Shown: positions 31,282 to 40,939 of the stretch, one piece after another | How the letters are laid out: every line of letters begins with the position of its first letter | How positions within the stretch are numbered: the stretch's first letter is position 1 | NCBI GenBank assembly: GCA_011800155.1 | Contig: CM022373.1 | Span: 2,790,001-2,854,000 of the forward strand | Source: Flammulina velutipes | Lineage: Eukaryota > Basidiomycota > Agaricomycetes > Agaricales > Physalacriaceae | Reading direction: 5' to 3' | Length of the DNA: 64,000 nucleotides | The notes under the pieces: model-generated | What the model was told of the DNA's origin: nothing | Databases searched by the model: none | What the model saw: only the letters and a program-made list of their open reading frames with translations | Translations under genes and position numbers: made by a program

Positions 31282-32744
31282 GATCTAGGACATCTCAGTA
31301 GAAGTTCCAACATAAAATCAGCGCAACTTACCCAAGCGGCAGATGTTTGGACGTGGTTCGACCTAAATAAACAAGACGCGTCAATATAGCATGAAAAGAC
31401 ATAACGACGCGTCGTAGGAAGAAAACAAGACGCAACACAGCTGCAGCCCATTCCACATGTTCCAAAGTCGAAACCGCGTACTAAGGGCCGCACTCCGCGA
31501 GCGATTCTCCCTTTCCGCGTAATCCAGAGTCGGACGGCGTACTCAAGAGAGAAGAATGTGGAAAGAAAAAGAAAATAAGACTTACCGTGGCCGTGGACGC
31601 GTGCGATATGGTGGAGCGAAGGTAAGCGCCCAGTTGCTTATATACTATTGATTGCTCGCGTGCCTCACCATTTTTGTTAGTAAGTATTGTGCAGATAAAA
31701 CAAAGAAAATAATACCCGTTCCCTATTTTGTACAATGGACATCTACTAACCGTCAATGATAATGATTATTGTGCGTATCAATGCATGTGATCGCTTCACA
31801 GCTTGCCTCTTACCATCAGTGAAAGCTGATCCATTCAGATGTCTGGATGTTTGCTGATTTCTGGACGTCTCACGCTGGGGCTTTCGGGACACATCGGTAC
31901 CGATCTTGGACGGCGGGAGAGTGGGATAGCGGGGCATGGTCGAAGGGAGCAGAGATCAGATCGGTCTCTCTCGTGCTGCAGGTGCGTAGTTGTGGCGTCT
32001 TGCGATGGTGGTTGATTCTTGGATTTTCTGTTGAAGTCGACAGTGTGCCAGCTTTAAGCGCTGCAGCATCGGAAGTAACGAGACGAACCACAGTAACGAC
32101 CTCATCAGTTCAGGTACGTTCAAGTTCATCCGTTCGAAGAAAATCAGCCCACCGTCAAACACTAGTCCATCGTCACCCACCGTCACCCACTGCTGCTGCC
32201 GCTACCTACCCTCGGAGTATTGCAGGATGTCTGGACGCATAGTATACCCCGCCTATCCCACACGAATGCCGTCCATCACACTACTAAACACCTGGCTCGA
32301 ATAGTGCGAGAGTTGTCTGCTGACGGTTGTCCTTCCGCTGCGTACCCTTGCGTCGTTCTTGGATATCTAGGATGGCACGAGACGGACAACGCAACGGGGA
32401 TCATGGGAGCAGGGCGCTCTATTGATAGATACGACATTAGAATGTCCATACATGTAAGTATAATAGCATGTAATTTATTATGTTCGTCTAACAGCAAAGT
32501 CCCCTGTCCTTGTTTACACCTTTCATCGGACGAAGCTTGATTCTTCTGTCGCGTTCTTCGCTCTGACCTTCGCTCTGACCTTCGCTCTGACCTTCGTTCC
32601 AAGGATTATGCTTCTGATCTTGTGCGGCGGTCAAGTCGTCCACTTTCCAAATCGGGACAAACACTCAAACTACCACCACGTTGATAAGTCTACCTAGCCC
32701 TCCCTTCCTCCTGCCAACTGGACCACTATCTCGCAAAACCAATC
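31282..32744. other. Divergent promoter region between dioxygenase and Plavaka genes
   Basis: No supported gene. Several GTAAGT-type donors on the minus strand (31333, 31585, 31813) suggest non-coding first exons of the dioxygenase transcript. A 12-bp tandem repeat (CTTCGCTCTGAC, three units) lies at about 32557-32592. Both flanking genes read outward from this interval. Confidence 0.45.
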
Positions 32745-33104
32745 ATGCCACCCCAAAATATTCTCATCGCGTGCTCCAATCCCGCCTGTGATCGCATTTT
32801 CCCGACAGAGCAAGGGATGAAGAGCCACCTTCGACAGGCCAAGTCTTGCTCCTGGTTCATCGCAGCCGGTAAACTTCCAGAGGGTCAAGAGCAGCGGGTT
32901 CGGGTGGAGGATGTGGGAGTGGAGGACTTTGTGCCAACAGATCCTACTGGACTTGATGTCGTTGAGGAGTCGGACAGCGAGGACGACAATGACGAAGAGG
33001 AGGAGGAGGAGGACCCGGCAGAGGCAGTGCGGGAGTTTGAAGAAGAGCACGACCTCTTTCATTTTGTGGATCTCGCAGAGGAAATACGTGACATTCCTGG
33101 CATC

Positions 33105-33108
33105 GGCC
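33105..33108. repeat. 4-bp target-site duplication of Gypsy-2
   Basis: GGCC before the element is repeated at 44477-44480 after it. Joining through one copy restores the Plavaka frame (GIG-QAG). Confidence 0.8.
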
Positions 33109-33899
33109 TATAGATCTCTTAACGAGTCTGAGTTCGTTGTGATGTTGAGGGGACTACCCGGTGGATTCCTGCTCTTGTTCTGGCGCACCGAGGTCGCAGA
33201 CCTTGGTAGGTGAAGAAGTCGGGCAGCGAGCTGTCGCAGATGACGGTTGCGCTTCCAAGTACGCGTTCGTCGAAGTACTAACGCGTGCGCGAAAGTATAG
33301 GTTCCAAAAGTCTCTCGACAGTTGCAAGGGGCTTCTGTGTTGATATTGTGGGGTGATAATTCTATATATGTGTTTCTACGACATGCTACAGTATTTATAC
33401 TGTACGCTGTCGGCTTTCTCTTCCGTCTAGTTCTACGCTTAGGCCTCTCGATGCCTGCGTCATGTACCCTGATCGAGCGATCGTGCGACGATCCGGGGTT
33501 TGAGTCCGTGATGTGATTGGCGTTCCGTCGCGTCGAGTCAGACCACCTCGCGATATGACTCTTCGAGGGTGGTAATTCTCTCCGTTCCTGTCGGCTTTGG
33601 CATCCAGATTCCCGAAGGTGCCTGGGCGCCATGCATGGCGCACAGCCTTGGTGTAATCTCTTCCCATCGATCTGGATCTTCTCGTTATCGATCGTTGCAA
33701 TCCATCGATTAGTTCGGTAGCTTCCGTGTTATGAAACGTCCATGCTTGTGCCGTGTGAAGTGCTGCGCCATATGTTCCTAATGCGGACGCGCTGTGGATG
33801 GCGCGTTCACACGTTCCGACCTATATGGCGCTGGTGCCGTCGTGCGCCACACCCATGTTTAGTATCAGTTCTGCACTCAGCCCAAGTGCAGGCTGTACA
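33109..33899 (-). repeat. Gypsy-2 3' LTR (791 bp)
   Basis: In element orientation it begins TGTACAGCC and ends GATCTATA. It is not the usual TG...CA pair at the right end, but the boundary is supported by the second LTR, the target duplication and the relic at 15569. A cluster of GGCGCGTTCAC/TGGCGCCGTCG words lies in the outer 100 bp. Confidence 0.9.
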
Positions 33900-33912
33900 T
33901 CTCCCCCCAACT
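33900..33912 (-). promoter_or_regulatory. Gypsy-2 polypurine tract
   Basis: AGTTGGGGGGAGA on the minus strand ends right at the 3' LTR, the position expected for the plus-strand DNA primer. Confidence 0.75.
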
Positions 33913-34037
33913 TGAATGTGAACTCCTCCATGGTGTGAAATCGGCGAATTTGTCCTAACCCGTGAGTCCGCGCCATAAATGTCGCAAGGATTTGGCTCCG
34001 TCTTCCATTCGGTAATTCCTGTGGCGAGGGGTGGCAC

Positions 34038-34044
34038 TATAAAG
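34038..34044 (+). promoter_or_regulatory. TATA box of antisense gene A
   Basis: TATAAAG lies 76-82 nt before the ATG at 34120, with a CAAGCCCCAAAGCC leader between. Its position supports plus-strand transcription from inside Gypsy-2. Confidence 0.55.
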
Positions 34045-34119
34045 AGGGCCGCGCGGATAGGAAAATTTCCCAGCCAACGCTACCATCTCAAGCCCCAAAG
34101 CCTGAAAAAAATTTCCACC

Positions 34120-35281
34120 ATGTCCAACACTCCCAACGCCGCTTCTTCCCCAATCGAGAACCCAGTCGTTCAGCAGCGCTACGATGAGCTTGACCGTCTC
34201 ATCAAATGCGCCCTTAGCACTGTCAAGGCGCATGAACATTTTGGCTTGGAGCTGTCCCCTAGGCAGCTTGAGGACTACCTCTCCATCTTCCGCAGCCAAT
34301 ATGCAAGTCCCTTCTCTCGACTCATCTTCTCCTCCTTCCTAACCATTTCCCAGGCGGACGTTCGCGAGCTGAACGCAGCCCTTTTGCTGCTGGTCATCCC
34401 CACTTGGATTGCACCGCTCTCGACGTCCTCGCTCAGCGCCAGCTCACCCAAATCGTGAACTTCATGTGGAGCCACCGTATCTTCCTTTTGATCGTAAACA
34501 ATCCCAGGTGGGATTTGGATGCAGAGGCGCTGTCGCAGCGTGCGCAGGATAGCACGCGTCTCCGCTGTCTCTGTGGATGGGGGTGCATTCCCGACGTGCA
34601 GGAACGTCCTCCTTCGCTTAGGAACCGCCCGTTGTCCCACCCGGCGTCGGGTACGTCGTCCTTCGAGCCAGTCGCAGCCTTCATGACCTCCGTTGTCCAG
34701 AATCGAGCGGTCTCTTCCTCAGCCGTCGACAATTGGCGATCCTCAGTCAGGCCGTCGGTCAGGCCGTCGCATCTTCCATCTCGTCCCCTCCAATCTCCGC
34801 CCCCACTCCCCCGCTACAGTCCTACTCCCAGAGTCGCGTTTACCCAGCGCATAACCAGGTCAGGGAGGGTCGAGGACCCCGAGATCCAGTACTTGGGTCG
34901 ACGGCGCCAGAGCCATGGGGGCGACCAGCGCGCACGTCGGGGTCCCGGAGAGACCTAGGAGCGCGCCTTCCGGCTCGACACACCTCGCCTCCAACTACTC
35001 TTCCAACCTCCCGGGCCACCGGGGCCAATGCACTTGTGGCGCCTTCGACTACAGGGGGTTCTTCCCGACTCCTGTCCCCACTCGCGTACCATCCTACCAG
35101 TCCTCCCCCTTGGAGTCCCGTTCCGGGAGTGGTCGCGGACGACAACGCCATTCCGCCCCTCTTGGACGTCCAAACTAGCGATTCCACTCGCGAATCCATG
35201 AGCGAAAGTGATGACGAGGGGGCGGAATACAGGGACCATGCCGATTATGTCAAAAAGGAGTTTGACGTCGACTTAGAGTAG
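34120..35281 (+). CDS. Gypsy-2 antisense cargo gene A, unknown function
   Basis: Three exons keep frame: 34120-34306, 34354-34650 and 34701-35281 (354 residues). The start has a good context (CCACCATGT) behind a TATA box. The second intron has a clear GTACGT donor. The first donor could be GT at 34307 or the stronger GC site at 34303, and only the former keeps the long frame. The N-terminal 65 residues look helical (YDELDRLIKCALSTVKAHEHFGLELS). The middle has LTQIVNFMWSHRIFLLI and a CLCGWGCIPD cysteine patch. The rest is Pro/Ser/Arg-rich and ends in an acidic tail (SESDDEGAEYRDHADY). I do not recognise it. It is transcribed opposite to gag-pol, in the space between pol and the 3' LTR. Confidence 0.65.
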
Positions 35282-35816
35282 TGGTTTTCCTGTTTGTTGT
35301 CGTGTAGGTTCGCGCCCGTAGTTTGAAAGCGAATGCAGTTGATGTATCCTATTTTTCCGAAGTTTTTCCAGTGTACGCGCCTCGGCTCCGTTCCCTTCGC
35401 GTCCTTCCTCCTCGTGTTCGTGATTATAAGCGTGAGTTGCCGATCCCATCCATCAATCTTGTCCAAGTTTGGTATAGTTCGCGCGACGACCAATTCCTTT
35501 CCCTGGCCGCGTGTCCCAGAAAGGCAAGTGCGTCATCACTACCCTTCATCAGTGCAGGCTGTGCAACGCAATGATCGTCCCGTGTCCAGAGTACGCGGTG
35601 GTATGTTCTTGTCCAGTTTCGGGTACTTGGCTTCCAATGTCGGGAGTTCTCCGTGCTTCGATTCCAGTAAGCTTTGGTGTCCGATCCTCTTCTTTGGCAG
35701 ATTTCCCTTGATAGAGTTCGTCGGCATCTTCCGATTCGTTGGACGCGTTTGAACCCTGGTCCAACGTTCCACTTAAATCCGCCACGCGTAACTTCGTCCT
35801 GTAAAGTCATAGTACA
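35282..35816. other. Spacer between antisense genes A and B
   Basis: No supported coding sequence. It should contain the terminator of gene A and promoter of gene B. Short frames on both strands lack motifs. Confidence 0.4.
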
Positions 35817-36616
35817 ATGTCGTCGACCAGCTTCAATGTATCCTTTTCGTTTCCGTTAGACGGCGAGCGTGCGCAACGACTAGTAGAGAATAGTCTGGAG
35901 TTGGTTTGGCAGGGGTCCTCCGAGATTCCCAATCGTTTTCCTCTTCTGTACGGCGAATGGGTACGTCCAATTTTTCGTTTCTTTTTGGTAGGTCCATCGA
36001 GCCGTGTTCATCGCGTGTAGGTGGCGATGACCCAAGGTTTGTCCAATGTCCAAATTGCCGAAGTCATACACCATCCCGCCTTCGATTCGGTTCGCGCTGC
36101 CCTGCAGCTTGCGAGCCATTCGTACGACACCACCGTTATGTTCTCCATGAACCGGTTCCCCTTTCACCTCCTACGACAACCCTTCTGTTTTTCCCCCATT
36201 CCGTCCACCGTCGCGTCCGCTGGGTCCTGGCCCCTCCCAACCGGTTGGTCCTGCTGGGTCGTAGAGAACGTCCTTCAGGCCCCGACCCGAACGGTCTCCC
36301 CGCCTTCTCACCCCCGTGCGTTCTCCTTTCTTCCTTCTCTATTCCTTGCATCCTGATAGTCCAATTAGTCCCTGGTTCCCCCCATCATCGCCTAACTCGC
36401 AGCCTGTCGTATACGCCAAACTCCTGGTTCGACGAGGGAGCCGACGTCCTATCCCAATACGTCGTCGACCTTTGCCACCGCGCCGATCGCGTCGAGGCCA
36501 TCTCCCAGCATCTCCGGGCTACTGCCCAATCCCTCCGCGAGCTCGAGGCTCAATCCCATTCTTCCTCCCTCCACCTCTCCGACCTCCTCCAGTTCCGGCC
36601 CTCCGAGGCCCCGTAG
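35817..36616 (+). CDS. Gypsy-2 antisense cargo gene B, unknown function
   Basis: Exon 1 35817-35960 starts MSSTSFNVSFSFPLDGERAQ and ends with a GTACGT donor. Exon 2 starts at 36021 in phase (VAMTQGLSNVQIAEVIHHPAF ... SYDTTVMFSMNRFPFHLL). The last exon, probably from about 36406 after a CGCAG acceptor, encodes WFDEGADVLSQYVVDLCHRADRV and a short coiled coil ending at 36616 (AISQHLRATAQSLRELE). The exact end of exon 2 is not settled. Parts read like an ordinary soluble protein, not random sequence, but I recognise no domain. It lies in the same orientation as gene A, opposite to gag-pol, so the pair may be expressed on its own. Confidence 0.5.
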
Positions 36617-37316
36617 TTCCGTGCCGTTTGATGGGAGTCCGGTAGACATATTTGGGTATCGTGGCGTCGTATTTAGATTATTTTGATTTTCCTTATTTCG
36701 TAGTATTTTCCCCGTATAATTCGATACCGCTGTTCCGAATTGTGTGTGACTAGGATTTTCCGTTAATCCTTGCGTTTCCCATTACGCTGAAGTCCAGGTT
36801 TCTTTTGCATCCGGCGTGTTTAGGCGGTGTTGCCCTTCCTGGTCCGGTACCATAGCAAGTCCAGCTAGGAGATCGTTGGCGTCCCTCCGATCTTCCCTTC
36901 CAGGCACACTGAGTGGCTAATCCAGTGGCTCCAAGAATTGCTATAGGTGCAATTGTTACCGCGCTACCTCGGTGGCGCACGCGATCTCCAAAAGATATCT
37001 TGTGTTTTCCGCGTATGGTGATAGGTATAGGTCCATGTCGTTCATGGGTGGTTCGATCGATCGCCTGTTGGTGTCTTTCGCAGGTAGGTTGTGTTAGGTA
37101 GATTGTTCGGTGGTAGTGGCGCCTGGTCGTAATTCGGTCCCGATGTTTAACGAATGACGTGCCACTGTATTGTAGGTACACATGTGGGTTATTATATCGA
37201 TTCGAGATTCGATAGTCCTTCCCCCAACAAAAAATTTGTCTTGATCTTGATTTTCCAGATTTTATCTCCGTGCGCCAGAAATGGCGCTCCCCCCAACTTG
37301 TTGAAAAACTCCCATT
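36617..37316. other. Non-coding interval between antisense gene B and pol 3' end
   Basis: About 700 bp where the two opposing transcription units of Gypsy-2 converge. No gene or repeat was recognised. It is T/G-rich and may contain terminators for both strands. Confidence 0.4.
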
Positions 37317-40300
37317 TTACTCCCCTTTCTCGTCACTCTCCATTAAGCGCTTCGTCTCCTCCTCAGTCAAAGCTCCCGTGTAGTACCAAGGCAATGATAT
37401 CCGCTCCCGCGCCAGATATTTCATGACACGTCGCGCCGCTACCGTGTTAGCGAGTCTTGTGCCAGATAGTTCGCAAAGCTGGTAGGCGCCTCCTTTCGTC
37501 CTGAATAGTACCACAAGGGGTCCAAAGTAGCGGGCTTGCATCTTGTCTTGAAGTCCTTTTCGTCCTTTAGAATTTTCCAGTAGTACGAGATCGCCACGTT
37601 TGAAATCGAAATCCACAACTCGGTTTTGGTGTTCCTTCTCCCAACGCTTTGCGGCGTCCACTCTAGACTTCCAAACGTCTTCTTTCAGCTTCTCCATCTC
37701 CTTCTCCCTGTTCCATAAATCCATGGCTCTTTGCACGATGACATCACCGTGGGAAACTATACCACTGAACGGCGTAGTTAACCAGGTTGCTTGCACAAAG
37801 TCCAGAGGTAGCAGAGGTTCCGCTCCTGTCGCAGCTCGGTAGGGGCTCATGTGCATAACACGGGAGATAGTAACTCTCTCTGCCCACATCATGGCGAATG
37901 TCCCTTCCGACCACTTGGATTCGTTTCCTTTGGCTAATTTGAATAGACCCTCCCGAACATCGTAATGCCTGTTTTCGATGATACCGTTTGCCTGAGAGTT
38001 GTAGCCAGAAATCCTGATGTGTTTCACTCCGTATTGTCGGGATAGTCGGTCCATTGCAGCAATAAACGCTTGCCCATTATCCGTCACGATTTCCCTAAGC
38101 GATCCCCATCGACATATGAGCTCCTCAAATATGAAAGCTGCCAGAGTGTTTTCGTTCTCCTTCCTGAGCATCCGGAATTCGGGGTACGCCGTTAGAGAAC
38201 ACCTCGCGTGTACGAAGTATTTGAAACCGTTTGAAGGTGGCATGAAAAAGGTGTCGATATATGCTTTCGCAAACAAAGGTGCTGGTTCCGCTACGACCGG
38301 TGGAATATGCCAGTGCTGCGTGCGTCGCAGCTGACACTCGTGACATGTCGATAGATACCACTTGATGTCGTTCAACAGTCCCGGCCACCAGAATCGAATC
38401 TGTACGGTATGGCGGACTGAGAACGTTCCTTTGTGTCCCAATCTGTCATGCGCCGATCGTAAAATCCCAAGTCGAGCTGGTGGCTTGACCACTAGTTGAT
38501 GCTTCCCGTTTTCCATCCTGCGCCACAGGTCACTTTCCCTTCGAAAGAAACCCGTTGCGTATTTGATGAACCTCTTCCTCTCCTTCTCTCCCATCCTCTC
38601 CGGTATTTCCAATTTATCCAAGAAACGCAGGATTTGCACAAGGCGCTCATCCTGCGCCATATGTTTCTTCGACCTGGGAATCTCCGGTGTGGCGTCTGGC
38701 TGGATGTTCGGATTTAACTCGTCGTACGAGTAGTCCGGGACTTCCACCAGCTCCCTCAACAGTACCTCACAAACGGTTGCTTCAGGTTCCACGTGCGCCG
38801 ACGCTATTACCTGAAGGAAACCGTAATGCCTATCCACCCAATCTTCGTCGTCCTCCTCCAACTCCTCTCCAGGAAACGGTCGCCGACGAGATAGACCATC
38901 TACCCCGTGACGAATCCCCGGAACGTGTACCAGCTTGAAGGTAAATAGCAGGACACCTGCGACCCATCGGTTTATTGTGGCGTTCGGGTTCAGATCAGGA
39001 TTGTTGATCATTCCCTTAATAGCTGTGGCGTCCACTTCTACGACCAGATTCCTAGCTCCGATGATGTACATGGATACCGCTTTCAGAGCCCTGTAGAGTC
39101 CGTATAACTCCAGTTTTGGCTGACTGTAGTTGGTTTCCCTGGGGTTCAATGCCATAGATCCAAAACGGTTTGGGTACCGCAAGCGTGCGTCCTCTTCGTC
39201 TTCCTGGAAGAGAGCGTAGCCAATCGCGATAACGCTTGAATCTACGCATAGAATTATAGGTGCGCCCGAGTGGTAGTCCAAAGGGCGCAATGCAGGTGAA
39301 CTTAGCATCGCGGCTTTCAGCTCGTCCTGCGCCTCCTGTTGTTCTGGTCCCCAATAGAATTCGGCATCCTTCTTCGTCAAGTCCACTAGAGGCCTAGATA
39401 AACCCGCGAAGTTCCATATGAACACCCTCATGAGGCCCACGGTCCCCATGAATGCTCGTACATCCGTGAGGTCCCTGCATGGTCCCCAGTTCCTCACCTT
39501 CTCCATCTTCGTTTCGTCGGGTTCCCTCCCTGCGTAGGTACACTTGTGTCCAACAAGCATGGCTTCTGGAACGCAAAGGAAAGCCTTTTTCCCGCTCCAA
39601 GTACATCCAATGTACCAAATCCTCTGGACGATCCGTCCGAGCGCCTGAAAATGCTCCCAAACGAATCTCCGTATCCCCTCGTTTCCTTCAATCGTCTCGT
39701 ACCCTCCGTCCTTGGTCTCGTATCTTGTAGGTGGTCCTCGAATACCTGCGTCATCCATAAAAGGTATTGTGAATTCCGGTATTTCGTCCTGCAGTGCGTA
39801 GGTGACGTCCCCATGTAAAATGGGTACACTATTCGTCCATCCCATTGGTAGCTTCGTGAGTCGAAAGGTGCCTAACGGTGTCTGGAAAGTCGTATAATCC
39901 CTAGACGGCTGCGCAAGTCCTCTTTGATCGAACGCCACAAAGAGATCCAGAACTCCATAACATGCGCGCCCAGCAAATGACTCCGCCAGCGTTTCGACGA
40001 ACGGTAACATCCCACTATCGCGTATAGTGACCGCGTTCAGAGGCTGTAGGTCGTGTACAATCCGCAAGGATTTCCCGTCCTTCTTGAGTACCGTGAACCA
40101 GCGCGATCGGTAGGAAGAGCTTGATGGCTCGTACGCTCCGGACGCGACCTTCTCCCTAACGATGCGAATGACTTCGTCGTATATCCCAGGTGGTATCGGC
40201 ATGTTCCTATTGACCCAAGGAATATGTTCTGTTATTCCCATGTTTACCGGCGGGAAGAAGTCTTCCCGAAAGTGTCCTTTTTCCGTTTCGTCCCAAGCGA

Positions 40301-40607
40301 ATCCTTTTTCGTGTAGCGCCATAAAGTGATGCATCAACTTCCTCTCTTCTGGCCAGAGAAATCCCTCGGGATGCAAGTCGTCGATGATCTTTTTCCTTTC
40401 CAGAGTGTATCGTCCCCGTGGCTCGAAGTGTGGCGGGCGCACGGGTAGTACGGGTAAGGTTTCCAGAGGGTTCCCCACGATGTTCCTGACTATCCTGAAG
40501 TCCTCTGGTAGAGTGGTGGCGACTGGTTTGATCCTGTTCGCGACCTTTTTGTATTTCTTTCCTGCAAACACAGCGACCGGCGCTTTCGTATCCAATATCA
40601 CAGCCAT
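37317..40607 (-). CDS. pol: Gypsy-2 Pol (reverse transcriptase, RNase H, integrase)
   Basis: An uninterrupted frame of 1,096 codons from the first credible ATG (40607), which overlaps the stop of the preceding frame by 10 nt. RT: LRIVHDLQPLNAVTIRD, LPMGWTNSVP and the catalytic FMDD near residue 283 (the first position is Phe, not the usual Tyr). RNase H begins ILCVDSSVIAIG around 455. The integrase HHCC finger is HDRLGHKG...CHECQ (about 754), with catalytic residues in IDTFFM (784), VTDNGQ (842) and IIENRHYD (878). The C-terminal part has KRGDLVLLENS and YQLCELSG, a typical DNA-binding GPY/F-like region. No chromodomain is seen. The intact frame suggests the element is or was recently active. 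Confidence 0.93.
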   Translation of the reverse strand: MAVILDTKAPVAVFAGKKYKKVANRIKPVATTLPEDFRIVRNIVGNPLETLPVLPVRPPHFEPRGRYTLERKKIIDDLHPEGFLWPEERKLMHHFMALHEKGFAWDETEKGHFREDFFPPVNMGITEHIPWVNRNMPIPPGIYDEVIRIVREKVASGAYEPSSSSYRSRWFTVLKKDGKSLRIVHDLQPLNAVTIRDSGMLPFVETLAESFAGRACYGVLDLFVAFDQRGLAQPSRDYTTFQTPLGTFRLTKLPMGWTNSVPILHGDVTYALQDEIPEFTIPFMDDAGIRGPPTRYETKDGGYETIEGNEGIRRFVWEHFQALGRIVQRIWYIGCTWSGKKAFLCVPEAMLVGHKCTYAGREPDETKMEKVRNWGPCRDLTDVRAFMGTVGLMRVFIWNFAGLSRPLVDLTKKDAEFYWGPEQQEAQDELKAAMLSSPALRPLDYHSGAPIILCVDSSVIAIGYALFQEDEEDARLRYPNRFGSMALNPRETNYSQPKLELYGLYRALKAVSMYIIGARNLVVEVDATAIKGMINNPDLNPNATINRWVAGVLLFTFKLVHVPGIRHGVDGLSRRRPFPGEELEEDDEDWVDRHYGFLQVIASAHVEPEATVCEVLLRELVEVPDYSYDELNPNIQPDATPEIPRSKKHMAQDERLVQILRFLDKLEIPERMGEKERKRFIKYATGFFRRESDLWRRMENGKHQLVVKPPARLGILRSAHDRLGHKGTFSVRHTVQIRFWWPGLLNDIKWYLSTCHECQLRRTQHWHIPPVVAEPAPLFAKAYIDTFFMPPSNGFKYFVHARCSLTAYPEFRMLRKENENTLAAFIFEELICRWGSLREIVTDNGQAFIAAMDRLSRQYGVKHIRISGYNSQANGIIENRHYDVREGLFKLAKGNESKWSEGTFAMMWAERVTISRVMHMSPYRAATGAEPLLPLDFVQATWLTTPFSGIVSHGDVIVQRAMDLWNREKEMEKLKEDVWKSRVDAAKRWEKEHQNRVVDFDFKRGDLVLLENSKGRKGLQDKMQARYFGPLVVLFRTKGGAYQLCELSGTRLANTVAARRVMKYLARERISLPWYYTGALTEEETKRLMESDEKGE

Positions 40608-40939
40608 TCCACCCCTTCCATGACTTCGCGCCTTTGGAACTCCCAATGGACGCGATGAGTCGCTTTTGGCGGGGTACAAGTGTCCGCGTAGAGCGCCGCA
40701 GCCAGAACGAATGCCTTCTGCGCCAATGTTGCTGCGCCATCCGTCTGTACGGCCTCTTCCAATACTTCCCCTGTAAATCCTGAAATAGATATTCCGTATC
40801 CTGGTATACTTTCCCAATCTTCGAAGGTTTGTGGTCCTTCCAGAAGCTTTCCGATGTGAGGTGTCCTAGATCCAATGCCGTTCCTGTGTGTAACCGTTAT
40901 AACAAGCCCTGTTTGTTCGTCTTCTTGCATAATCATCAT
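40598..40939 (-). CDS. Gypsy-2 linking frame between protease and Pol
   Basis: A frame of 113 codons starting ATGATG right over the protease stop (ATGA overlap at 40939-40936) and ending TGA 10 nt into Pol. The protein contains GLVITVTHRNGIG, FEDWESIPGYGISISGF and AQKAFVLAAALYAD. Gypsy-1 has a comparable segment fused to the start of its Pol. It may be the N-terminal Pol linker made by frameshifting or a separate small protein made by re-initiation. Function unknown. Confidence 0.55.
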   Translation of the reverse strand: MMIMQEDEQTGLVITVTHRNGIGSRTPHIGKLLEGPQTFEDWESIPGYGISISGFTGEVLEEAVQTDGAATLAQKAFVLAAALYADTCTPPKATHRVHWEFQRREVMEGVEWL

